Shown in pieces: positions 53,688 through 64,000 of a stretch of 64,000 bases of DNA; the first letter of the stretch is position 1, and each line of letters starts with the position of its first letter. Source of the DNA: Paraphoma chrysanthemicola (lineage: Eukaryota; Ascomycota; Dothideomycetes; Pleosporales; Phaeosphaeriaceae). The translations under genes were made by a program, and so were the position numbers. Where the stretch lies: assembly GCA_020744225.1 (NCBI GenBank), contig JAGMWG010000013.1:124001-188000 (forward strand). Reading direction: 5' to 3'. The notes below the pieces were generated by a model, which ran no database searches, was not told the DNA's origin, and saw only the letters and a program-made list of their open reading frames with translations.

Positions 53688-55496
53688 CTATCGAACAGAC
53701 TCAATGACTGAGATGTCGTCCACGGCATCGTCGTCGATTTCGTGATGCAAAGCCTTCTTGAGACCATTCTCGATCTCGACCGGACCGACGTCTTCCTTCG
53801 GTACCCAGAACAACTGAATAATGCCAATGACCGAAATGATCGCGAGACCGAACCAAGCTGAGGCTGATCCACCGACCGAGTAAGTCAATCCCACCAGAGG
53901 TGAAGAAATCGTTCTCGCCAGACAGCAAGCGGACATGGCCAACCCATTCACACGACCTAGCACTAGTGGAGAGGGTGTGGCATTCTTCATGAGAATGAGA
54001 GCACACGGGAAGACGATGATACCGAAGAACGCCTGGAATACAAGCGAGAGGTAAAGGCCATACGACTCGAACTCGTGCGGAAGGGCGCTGACGAATGGAA
54101 CGATAATGTAGGTGATCGGGTACAGGATGATCATCCAGAAGAACGAGTTCCACACACCAACGTGCTCCACGAAAATTGGGAAGATGAAACCCTGAACAAA
54201 CAGCGTGATGAAGCCATTGATTGCAAGGAAGGCACCCACGTCGTGTAGCGTCATGCCAAGGCCACCCGTGAAGTCCAGTCCAGACCTGACGGGTTTGTCC
54301 AGAATGTACACGGGAAGAACAGAGATGTAGGCCATTTGGTGAAAGGCGAAAATTGCCATAGAAAGAATTATCATGAGCACAGTCCTGTTGAAGGTTTTCC
54401 GCGGAACAGGCGGTGGCTGGCCTCGAGTAGGCAAGATATGGTGCGGTTGCACACGAATCGAATGCATTGTTCCAAAAGACTCTCGGCGGATGTCGAACCG
54501 CTGGTCGAATGGCATGGGCATGCCCTCCTCCATGAACGAGGCGCGCTTGCGAATCTGGCGTATGCTGCCGGCCACAGACATGGACCGCAAACGCTCACGA
54601 GTGAAGCTAGCAATTGATCCACGCTCCTCGCGTCCTCGCTGCTGGCCGTAGCTGTGCGACTGGCTAGGTGGAGGTAGAAGTCGGCTTCGTTCGCTGACTG
54701 CATCATGATGGTCCTGGTAAATGCCATTCTCTTCCTTCTCTTCTCGAACAAGCGTTTCTTCCAGAAAAAGCATTCCCTGGAGGATCGCTGCCAGAATGCC
54801 AACTGCTGCTACGAGATTAGGCAAGAGGTACGGATACCGAGCGAAGAGACCGTCCTTGGCAAAGGTTCCTGGATAGAATTTTGCGGGCTGTGCAAGGAAC
54901 CCACCCATTGCTGAGCCGATGATACCACCCAGCGTCCACACAAAGGGTTGTGTCGCATATGCGCGGGCTGCATCTGTTAGCTCTTTCGGGCCAAGCGAGG
55001 TTACGCGCGATTTACTTACGTTCATGTGCTGGGTTCTTGACCATTTCCGCCACCATGGTCTGCATGATAGCGACGTTACCGTTCAGTGCACCACCAACGA
55101 ACCTCGCGAGTAACGCGACCCAGTAGGTCTGAGCCATACCAAAGACGATACTCGACAGTGCGACGCCAAGCAGGCCGATCAACGCCACGGGTTTTCTGCC
55201 GTAGACGTCCGAGATCATGCCCCACCCGGGGGCGGTGATTGCCTCTGCAATGGCATACGCAGAAACCAGCAGGCCCGCATAGAAAGAGGCATCGCGTTCA
55301 TGAATGCCCAGGTCCTGCACCATCACGTACGAGTACGCGAGGATAGAGTTGAACGCGAGTGGCTCGGAGAATCGGCATATTCCTGTCCGGCGTCAGCAAA
55401 GAGCCAATCGGCGTGACATCACGACGCAGAGCCGCACGCACCGATGATGATGAGCTGTTTCGTGGGAAACGGAGCATCCTTAGGGTCGGGAGGCAT
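53688..55496 (-). CDS. MFS transporter, YCR023C-like
   Basis: Exons 55496-55442, 55382-55020 and 54967-53688 join in phase to 565 aa. The first exon carries 'MPPDPKDAPFPTKQLIIIG', and the second begins 'ICRFSEPLAFNSILAYSYVM'. MFS signatures are 'GMISDVYGRKPVALIGLLG' (the D-x-x-GRR/K loop) and 'ARFVGGALNGNVAIMQTMVA', followed by 'PRAYATQPFVWTLGGIIGSA'. A ~130-residue cytosolic loop with Ser/Arg-rich stretches separates the two six-helix halves, which is usual for the fungal YCR023C-type group (vacuolar or tonoplast location in yeast; substrate unknown). The C-terminus ends with an acidic stretch. Confidence 0.85.
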
Positions 55497-58017
55497 GGTA
55501 GAGATATTACAATTAGAGGGTAGTCGAGGTTGAGGAGGTGCACATAGCAGAAAGAACGGAGAATCAAGGTTTTGTGGTAGTGCTTGGAGAAGAGCGGAGC
55601 TTATCACAGCGCTACTCGCAAGCGCGGGCCGCCACACCCCGTGAGACAGACCTTCCCCTCTCCGCCTGCAATGCAGTAGACATGCACCGTGCCCCGCCGT
55701 TGCTCACGGGAAACGGCCTGCAGCCTCGCCATCAAGTCACAAGTTGCTTGCCCCGCCGTGCTTCCCTGACGAGCAGCACCCCGGCCGTGTCCCTCTTGAT
55801 TGCCGTTTCCTGCAGCATCCAAGTTTTGGGAATGTCTGCTATTTTGGCGGGCTCTCTGTTGTGCTTTCACCGTCGTCAAGCCGCTTGACGCGATGCTGCT
55901 TGAACTTCGGCGTGGCCATCCCACGGGACGACCCTTGCCGCCCTCCTCTACGTCATGACGATATCGGTGGCCAAGCTGCGCTGCAGTTGAAGAGGCAAAC
56001 CTACCCTAGCTGGAAACCACAATGCTCACCGTACTTCCAGCCTTCCAGCAGGTTTGTGCGACGATCGCGATCATACTCAAGCGCTGTGTGCGACAAGAAT
56101 GGAGCGCCAGCTGATGAGCTCTGGCTGACCCGTGCCGCTGTTTTCTGGGTTTCTGGCATTCCATCTCAAACAGCTCTCAACGGCGAAGAATGAGGTGCAA
56201 CTTGAGCGACATGTCAAACACACCTGCACGGTACCCGTGGCGTCACCGAGCGTCACCAGGCGTTGACAGTAGCGCGCCCCAACATGTGCCTGCGACTACA
56301 CCATGTTAGTGCTCTAATCCTCATACCGTTGAGCAACCGCCTCGCCAATCGCATGCACCGCAAATGACATGCATTCGCGAACGGTCGCGTTATCTGCGGG
56401 GTGGTTCACGAGACCAGCCAGCACTACCGTAGAACTAAAGAGCATCAAACTCAAATGACCATAGCTACGAGGGATAATTGAGGGATACGCATCTACATCC
56501 TTCATGTTTCACGATCCACGACCAAAGTGGCGTCTGACTCGGGAAGGATTGCCTGTCGACACAGGCGCACGTGAACTCGCGTCTATGAGCTTAGTTACAC
56601 ATCTCGCGTATTTCGCATCACTAGATTGCTGACCTTCCGAAGAAGTCCCAGCCAATCCTGATCAAGGACGAAAACTTAGTAGAACACAAACAATTGCTTC
56701 TTACAAAAGCACGACAGCAGCATTGGACCACAATCTGAGGATCGAACTTCTCTTCCCGCGGACTGGAAACGAGCAAGGGTCAATCATCCCATGCTTCTTC
56801 CCGTTCTTAAATTGTGCCTCGGCCGCTGTTTTGCTCAAGCCACCTTCCGTTAATAGCGTCATCGATCCTCAACGACTTCACCATGGGAAATTACCCTTGT
56901 CATTGGAACTTCTCCCACGACGCCAGATGTTCTCCTTTGAACCGTCGTAATCCTTTCAACAAACCAGGTGTCTCGAGTCACCCGCTATATTTCCTGGGAG
57001 CTTAAATTCCTTACTTCTGGCGTAGGTCTGAGCGTACCGCCCCCGGTGGCATGACAACTCGCGGCAAACATGCAACGTCCCGTTCCGCATCCAGTGGAGA
57101 TGAGATAATCTCGCTTATCTCGCACTATTATTAGCTTTGAATCTTTGCAACTCGTCATACAACGGGTCGTTCGGCACTGTTCCAGATGGCTAGGACCTCA
57201 TCGTGGTGTCAGATGCACATGGCGAGGCTGAGTTCATACGGGATCTTGTCAGTTCGTATGGCTGTAATAGCATTGACATTTATAGCGCAGTCTCTTCTTT
57301 ATGGAAATGTGGAAATCTATAAAAACATGACATGTGATTAGTGAATGTAAAATGCAATATTTTCTTTATCGTGGTCGAGTGTTTACCTTGATGCGCAGTA
57401 TTACCAGAGTCCGAAGTTTTCGCCGGTAGGAAAGTAAAGTTAGAAATGCTAAAAAGCAACCCTTTGGACCTCTGGTTGCGCTGCTAGCATCTCTTACTAT
57501 ATTCCAAGTGACTCGTAGCTAGCATATATACCTTTGCAAAAGATTTCAGCAATGTCCAATAAGGAGCTTTTCATACCAACTAGCTACACTTTTTGAAGTA
57601 ATCAGAAGCCGCTGCGAGGTAGCCTGAGGCTAATTAGAGGGAGTTTGGCGCGGCTTCGAATATACAATTGATGTGAGCTAGACATCGTCGCGCTACGAGG
57701 CCATGGCGGGGCAGGGTTCACGGCGATAACTCCGCATCGCCCAGAACATCCGGGATGTGGGGAAGGCTCGTACGAACAGTACATCGCGAGACCGAGATTC
57801 ATACACATGGCACTGTCGTTGCGTCGGACACATACGATGCCGATGCCATTGCGTTGTGATTCGGTGCTTGGTGGTCTGGTCCGCTTGCTGAAACTTTATA
57901 TTAGGCCACAACACCGCCGTTCGGCGGACTTGGTGAACACTTCAGAAGAACGCGAATGTGAATAGAAGGCAACCACAGCGAATTCGTTTTCGCCGTACAT
58001 GTTCCTTGACTTACGCC
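55497..58017. other. Long intergenic stretch, no supported gene
   Basis: 2.5 kb between the MFS start (-) and the dehydratase-like gene (+). Open frames on both strands stay below about 150 codons and show no domain. A 63-codon minus-strand frame at 56505-56314 ('GHLSLMLFSSTVVLAGLVNH') reads like the C-terminus of a protein but has no recognisable upstream exons; it may be a gene remnant. Confidence 0.35.
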
Positions 58018-58606
58018 ATGACTACAACTCTCACCAACTCTTTCGAAGACGAGCGAACATTTCGCGATATTTCTTTCAAGTGGAGCGTCGCGTGGGACAA
58101 GAAGGTATGTAAGAATCATAATCAGATCAAAAGACGTTACTTAGCCACATCAGGACATTTCCACCTTTCTGGCCATTGCTGCTCCCGAGATCGTAGCAGA
58201 TTACACCGAATTGCTAGCAGATGGAACTCTCACGCGCGCTGAGCCCGAGGCATGGTTCAAACGCGCATTCCAACATGATCAAATCGGCCATCCAGATCGT
58301 GAGTTGCTCTTCATCACAGAAGCCGTTTTGATTTACTTATCCCTTGATGCAGTAAAGACGCAACATCTCCTCGGCGCCTGCATGTTCACTCGCATCAGCG
58401 ACACCGAAGCAAGAGGTGATTGGCAGGCGCGAGCGTTTCATAGAAGAAAATACAAAGATGGCCACGAAGCGCAGTGGGATGTTAGTTCATTTGTTGAGCA
58501 CACTTATTTGAAAGTTGATGGGGTGTGGAAGTTTGGTGGGTGGCGGCCGCATACGATTTCTGCTACTGTGGGGAATTTCGATGATGTTATTGGGCTTTTG
58601 AGTTGA
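58018..58606 (+). CDS. Scytalone-dehydratase-like protein (SnoaL/NTF2 fold)
   Basis: Exons 58018-58104, 58154-58298 and 58353-58606 join in phase to 161 aa. Scytalone dehydratase removes water from scytalone and vermelone in DHN-melanin synthesis. Family landmarks are in order: 'FKWSVAWDKKDISTF', 'PEIVADYTEL' (Tyr46), 'KTQHLLGACMF' (His82), 'ARAFHRRKYKD' (His107) and 'YLKVDGVWKFGGWRP'. The two catalytic His, one Tyr and Asp27 are kept. The second active-site Tyr, just before that Asp, is Trp26, and the Asn expected in the strand before 'DGVWKF' is not seen. It may therefore act on another substrate, like the dehydratase paralogues of other polyketide clusters. No melanin gene neighbours it. 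Confidence 0.85.
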
Positions 58607-59151
58607 GACGGCATACAATAGGATTCACAGCCGGATCGGTAAGCATCGGGATGCATGCTGAGAGGCAGGCAGATGGAGTCAGGCTGTGCGAGCCTAGCGA
58701 CAAGCGTCAGTTATTTTTATATTTTGTACGCGTTCGTTCTGTTCTCCAAGGATGCAACAAGAATACCCCTTTCAAAAAACGAGGTGTTCGTCTCAATAAT
58801 TCTAGCAACATCCTCATGAACACGTATACTGATCCCAGTGTTGTTAGTGAGCACAGACTGAGATGAAGCATTGCAGCAAGGCTGTGCCTCAGCCTGGTCA
58901 ACGCCAGCCTACACCTTTCATGCGCATTGCCACCAATAGTATACATACCTGAAGCACTAGTCGGCCTTGCCCTTTTTTCATCGCCCCAATTCTGACCATG
59001 TCTAGTCCTTCGGCTTGGCAGCTGCTTCTGGCCCCCATCAATCAGCCTCAGCCTGATGCACCACCATGCATGGTATATCAGGCATTGCCCCATGGCAAAT
59101 CGAGAACAATTGCTCCTCTTTATTTCTATACCAGCCTTGTCGTAAAACAAA
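58607..59151. other. Intergenic, nothing recognised
   Basis: The 545-nt gap between the dehydratase-like gene and the next plus-strand membrane-protein gene. A pyrimidine-rich leader precedes the latter's ATG. No other feature was seen. Confidence 0.4.
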
Positions 59152-60528
59152 ATGGGGAATACGTTCGGCTTCCTGCACACCTCGGAGGGTGGCTTCCAAT
59201 TCACAGTAGTGAACGCTTGCAAGGCTGAAGGAATCGATCTCAATCAAACGTGCAGCCTTTCATTCAGCGATAGCCATAAACTCACATCCATCGGGAACGT
59301 GACCAGAGGGATGATGAAGCCACAGCCAGGTATAGCAGGAGTTGGGATCTGGTTCGCGATGATGGTGTTCTATGGTATCATTGCAGTCGCATTACTTTTC
59401 GTCGTTCTTGAGACTCTCTCGCGGTCAACAAAACCGTGAGTTCATCATCGAAGAACTTGAAGTGCATCCTGACGCTCAATAACCAGTGACTCGACAGCCT
59501 TCGCCTTCTTCAAAGACAATCCGATCAATGATCCCGAAGACCCACGCAAAGGCAAGCGACGCAAACGTGATATCTTTCGTGCCGCTGGCCGTACCTTCGT
59601 CCTCGGTGCAGCAGACACCCAAACAATCTTCGTTGGCGCCTTCCTCCTTGGATTCGCAGGTCAAAGCAAATGCCAACTCACCAGCTACCACTTCACTGTC
59701 GCCGTCAACCAGATGATGATCGCGCTATCAGTCATAACCTTCTCCGTCGCTCTCGTGCGCACATACTGGCGCAACCCTCTCGCCGGCGGCTTCCGGCTCC
59801 TCTTGTCCTTTGGCGCATTTGTTGGCGTCGGTCTTACTATCTTCAGGAAGGCAAATTATGCGCCCGACTGGCCGCCTCCTAATAGTCGTAAAGACAGCGC
59901 GATTCTCCTTCCCGTCGCATGTCTCCTTGAAACCTCCTTGCGCACACGCGCAGAACTCCAGGCCGAGCAAAACACCGCAGAACTTGGCTTCGGAAGCTCA
60001 ACTGCCTGGCCGCCCGAACGTTTCTTCTTCATCGCTTTGATCGTCGCATTTCTGATCGCACACTTCACCGTGCCGATCCGGTACCTCGAGCGTCGTCGCT
60101 CCTCGCTGCCTGCAAGATGGACACGATTCCGCGGGTGGATCACAGTCCTATACTGGGCTTCCATGCTTGTCCCGCCAACATTCATATCTGTCTGGTGCTG
60201 GATCAAGGTGTACAAGACGCGCGAGTGGGTCAAGCGGTCGGGGTGGATGGAGAGTCCGAATACCGAGTTTGTGATATGGGATTCTGGGCAGCTAATTGCA
60301 GTGGGAGTTTTGATCACTGTGGTAATTAACATGTTAACCGAGACGTGGAAGAGGGAGGAGAAGGAGGGAGGTGAAGATAGGCCAAGATCAAGGGCGTTTG
60401 AGCCATTGAAGGAGGATGGGACGAGTGGATTTGAGGAGAGGAGAGAGAGGGATGAGTACTCGATGGGTCCGGTGGGGTTTGATGTTAGGACGGGATATGC
60501 AGGATATCAGTACTACTCGAGGAGATGA
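59152..60528 (+). CDS. Uncharacterised multi-pass membrane protein (441 aa)
   Basis: Exons 59152-59435 and 59487-60528 join in phase to 441 aa. The N-terminal ~60 residues contain Cys and an N-x-T site ('NQTCSLSF') and could be lumenal. About seven hydrophobic segments follow: 'GIWFAMMVFYGIIAVALLFV', 'TIFVGAFLLGFAG', 'MMIALSVITFSVALV', 'RLLLSFGAFVGVGLTIF', 'FFFIALIVAFLIAHFTV', 'WITVLYWASMLVPPTFISVW' and 'LIAVGVLITVVINML'. The C-terminal tail is charged and ends 'YAGYQYYSRR'. I know similar hypothetical proteins only from ascomycetes; there is no assigned function. Confidence 0.75.
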
Positions 60529-61616
60529 GCTAAGAAGATTTGGGGCTATTCGATTGGTGCGAGACGAATACATGGAGAAGGAGAGTACAATCTGCGATAT
60601 GTACCACTACTGCGCGCCTGGGTTCAATATAGGTGTCGACTCTCTGGTGCAGAGCCCCGAATGACTACAAGTTATCTTCTACGTTATGAACAGATTCGAT
60701 GGTCCAAAGCTGCATCGGGTTTTCGGATCCTTCAAAGCGAGCTTAAGTAGACAAGTAAAGGTAGTAGAGTGCTCCTATCTAAGAGTAAATCGACACATAG
60801 AAACGAGACCTTGAATCTCAACTGGATTTTCCTGATTCATGGTCGCAAACTTGACTGTAGAAAATACTTCGTAGCAAACGGTATCTGTTGTTGAACCTGC
60901 GTGCAAACAGACGTGTCACGACACATATGAGTATTAAGAGATAGTACGGCGACAGCAGTGTCGCTGAGCCTGAAAATAACCATGAACTGTTTTGCTACAT
61001 TGACCTCCTCTAATGAATAACTTAAGTGCGCAAACTTTCGATTCCACTCTGTTGCCCAGGCTTTCATAGCTGCGCTCTCATCCGTGTACTTTGGCATTTC
61101 CATTAGACCAATTTGTGCATACATAGAATTGGCATCGGAAACTTCTTATTATGGCATGTAGGTAGCTTCATCGGCCCCTCAGAACCCTCTGGGAATTGCC
61201 AGCACACTAGATTGGTCCAGGAGCTCTACTTCAGCGGCGGTCAGGCTTGATAGCCCCAAGAACTAAACATATCAGGAGCGACACTTGTCAAAGGTAGCAG
61301 CCACCAACACTATATCGCATGCCAACTGTAGCCTCAACATCCATAGACGGTGCGACGAGATTGCGAAGGACACATGGCTCACCGCTGCTCTTTTCCATCG
61401 AATTTACGCTAGAAGTGTTGTAGCAGGTGGTATTCTTACTGCGGCATTTGCTGGTCCATCCTTCGCATCTGGCGCCCCGACATACGCCGATCGAAGCGAA
61501 GTTCGTGGTTGACAGGGGTGATATCCAACTCAATAGCGGGGTAAATAACTACGCCGCATCGCACTTTCGTTCACATTCCATGATGGTATCATCGACAATG
61601 ACCTCTACAATACACA
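60529..61616. other. Intergenic; one doubtful minus-strand frame
   Basis: About 1.1 kb without a supported gene. A 95-codon minus-strand frame from an ATG at 61124 to 60837 has a partly coding-like middle ('SAAMKAWATEWNRKFAHLSY'), but no known domain and no nearby splice partner. The region should hold the promoter of the F-box/LRR-like gene. Confidence 0.35.
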
Positions 61617-63572
61617 ATGTTTTTGCATTTACCTGTGGAAATCCTTCTGGCGATTGGTGAACAGGTAATAATTTCTGCATGGTGGCGCTATCTCTAAGTG
61701 GCTAAAGCTTGCAGCTTGCGAACCTGAAGGATATAAAAACCCTGTGCGAGCTCTCGACGTACCTCTACAAGGTTTTCACGCCGCTCTTGTATAAACGACT
61801 CACTCTATGGCCAAGTCATGAGAATCTCTTAGACAATATCGACGTGGAACCTTTCCTCCGGACGAGCAACACTGCAAATAATCTACTTCGCCACACGAAG
61901 TCCATCCACTTCAAGTCCACATTTTACTTCAACACTAGGGGCCGATGTGTCCCCGTGGACGAATGGCACTTTCACTTGGAACAACGGGATATAGACGAGC
62001 TACCATTCAGTTTTACTAGTTTTGCGTCGTTACTAGAAGGCTGTCGCGATGACAGTCTCCGTGACTTTTGGTGAGCGAGATAAGAGACACGTTTTTTCGT
62101 ACGCTAATGATCGATTAGCTGGAATATGGGCACTTGTATCCCAGGCCGACTTCTTGGTTACCTCTCGCGCAAGCAAAAGAGCATTGAGTCTCTAGTCCTT
62201 GTTACGAATGGTGCTTGCGCTTACAACTATGACCAAAGATATGCAATCGATATATCGGCATTTTTGTGCCTTCGGAAGCTCTCATGGAGTGGAATACGGT
62301 CGGTAGGTGACATGAATGCTCTCAAGGTCTCTCTGAAGCACGTGGCCCATCAGCTTGTGAAGCTTGAGCTTGATTTCATGAACAAGAATGAGATGAAAAA
62401 CACTCTATCATTGGATGCTGATGAGCTTGACAACTTCTTCTCACATCACATCCTGGAGCTTCCTGATGTAAGTACTACACGGATGTTTCCCGCCGTTCGA
62501 GTACTCTCTTTCTCCAATATACCTTTCGGGTCAAATGCACAAATCATAGCGGATGCGTTTGCCTGGGGCTCGCTCAACTCATTGACGCTGCGCTTCTGTG
62601 ACGGATGGGAAAACTTCCTCCTCTGTGGCAGTGTCTCAAGCTGTCCAATTGGAATCAAATCATTGAAGCTACAGTCCACCTTAGGCGAAGAGATCGATGC
62701 CGATGTTACTATCGCAACTTTCTTGGGCTCATTTCAGGGCCTTGAAGAGCTATTCCTTTCACATGGCTCGCCTGCGTCTACATTGGTAATCTGGAACGCT
62801 TTAGTTCACCACCAGGCGACTTTGACGACGTTTGTTCATCACCAAAGAGGCCTGCACGACGAAGGAGACTTGGAAGACTTGGAAGACTTTGAAGACTTCG
62901 AGGAATATGACAGCGATAGCCCGGATCTATCCTTGCCTATGAAGGAGATAATGACATGGTTAAAGGATAAAATGAAACACCCTTTGAGTGGGCTTGAACT
63001 GGAGTATTTGGGCCTTTGCTGCCATCCGGAACTGCTTTTGGTATTAGTCCATCCAACCTGACACTTGTATATCGCTGACAATAGGGTAGACACACGTTCT
63101 GAAACCCCTCACAACAAATACCTCTATACGTATTCTGCACCTTCGACAGTCAGGTTCTGATGTCAGGTATTTTGGAAGCTGGGGCATCCAAGAGCCTTAT
63201 GATGAAATATCATCTGAATTGTACAGTCTTTTAGCCAACAGAGTGGCGCAGGTAGAAGGTGCTGACAAACATCGCGCTTCAAAACTTACACAGTCATTGC
63301 AAGATCTTGCTCAATGGGCATTCGGTTCCGAGGGCCTGTTGTCCCTCCAGGTCATCGCATATGGCGACTTCTCTTATGAACGAAGGTATCCAGGGAGCCA
63401 GGTCCTGCTCGTTAGAAATGCTGGTCAAGGTGATTCCGAACATGGTGTGGACAGGCGCACATTCCGCCACATGTTGCCCGTAGACAGTTGGCAGAAGGAT
63501 TTGATCGACAGCTGGTCCCATGTTTTAGCAGCTTGTCCAAGTAGTCCTCTACTTGAGGATTGGGTGGTATAA
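61617..63572 (+). CDS. F-box / LRR-like protein
   Basis: Exons 61617-61664, 61715-62070, 62119-63040 and 63090-63572 join in phase to 602 aa. The first exon is just 48 nt (MFLHLPVEILLAIGEQ); together with the second it completes an F-box: 'LPVEILLAIGEQ' + 'LANLKDIKTLCELSTYLYK' + 'VFTPLLYKRLTL'. This end-to-end match is why I place the start there. The remainder has irregular Leu-rich repeats ('KSIESLVLVTNG', 'CLRKLSWSGIRSV', 'LNSLTLRFCDGWE') as in fungal F-box proteins with LRR-type substrate receptors. An acidic Asp/Glu/Leu/Phe repeat lies at 62865-62915. The predicted role is an SCF ubiquitin-ligase adaptor; the target is unknown. Confidence 0.8.
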
Positions 63573-64000
63573 TTCAACTCACTCCGATCTCTGGTTGTTC
63601 TCCACGTTCTCGATGCGAAGGCGTAGGTAATAGACGTTAATCTGTACGCTCGCTATACTTTCAATTTCCAAAGTTATCACTGCTCGTGCGACTTGACAAA
63701 GAGAAAGCAAGAAACTGGCCGCACGCTTCACGGGAATTCGCAGGATATCAACAGACCAAGGAACCAGTCTAACCCTTGTTGCATGTGGCACACGTTGATC
63801 ATGTGTCTGTCCTTTTCGTGGCTACCTAGGTACACGCTCATCTTAGGACAAGAGCTACTTTGTTGCCGACCATAGACTGATGCAAGTGCAAAGACGCAAA
63901 GCGCAAGAGTGCATGAGGCGTATGATGAGTAAGCTTCATGTCCATTTGCCAACATCTGCCTCTCGCTTCTGAAGAATCGCAATTGTAGATCGCAGAGGAC
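63573..64000. other. 3' flank, nothing recognised
   Basis: The last 428 nt of the window hold only short frames on both strands. No gene or repeat is recognised. Confidence 0.4.

Noticed and set aside
56314..56505. A 63-codon minus-strand frame that reads like a protein C-terminus
   Set aside because: No upstream exon or domain could be linked; listed only as a possible remnant within the intergenic entry.
43690..58606. A biosynthetic cluster joining the type III polyketide synthase and the scytalone-dehydratase-like gene
   Set aside because: About 13 kb and five genes without a metabolic link lie between them (orphan, F-box, coiled-coil, disordered protein, MFS).

Overview
The window is nuclear DNA of a filamentous ascomycete (Pezizomycotina). 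Genes are split by 45-90 nt introns with GT(or GC)-AG ends, and the gene content is typically fungal: HET-domain proteins, a CipC-like protein, an SPX-EXS phosphate protein, a fungal type III polyketide synthase and a scytalone-dehydratase-like protein. A Dothideomycete is my best guess, but the sequence alone does not prove the class. No rRNA, confident tRNA, CRISPR array or intact transposon was seen.

Layout. 1-5.2 kb: the 3' end of a DUF7580-like gene, a secreted arylsulfotransferase-family protein (-), and a DHA2-type MFS transporter (+). 5.8-20.8 kb is housekeeping: a 1761-aa protein with a RasGAP-like segment (-), exopolyphosphatase PPX1 (-), an alpha/beta-hydrolase that lacks its catalytic residues (-), a CipC-like protein (+) and the SPX-EXS protein SYG1 (+). 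PPX1 and SYG1 both concern phosphate, and each has a CACGTG box upstream.

21-42 kb looks accessory: two intact HET-domain genes, one HET pseudogene with two nonsense codons and a 35-nt duplication, an AT-rich RIP-like relic, a decayed small gene, orphan genes, a Frag1/DRAM/Sfk1-like membrane protein, a DUR3-like urea transporter with GATA sites upstream, an uncharacterised membrane-anchored protein and a small F-box-like gene. 43.7-64 kb: a type III polyketide synthase, a 508-aa orphan, an F-box protein, a small coiled-coil protein, an 820-aa disordered protein, an MFS transporter, a scytalone-dehydratase-like enzyme, a multi-pass membrane protein and an F-box/LRR-like gene with a 16-codon first exon.

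Most multi-exon models were rebuilt by hand from splice motifs and reading-phase continuity, so they are predictions. Three introns (in the 1761-aa gene, PPX1 and the urea transporter) use GC donors rather than GT. Several long gaps (11.2-12.9, 41.7-43.7, 49-50.5 and 55.5-58 kb) hold no gene I can support.
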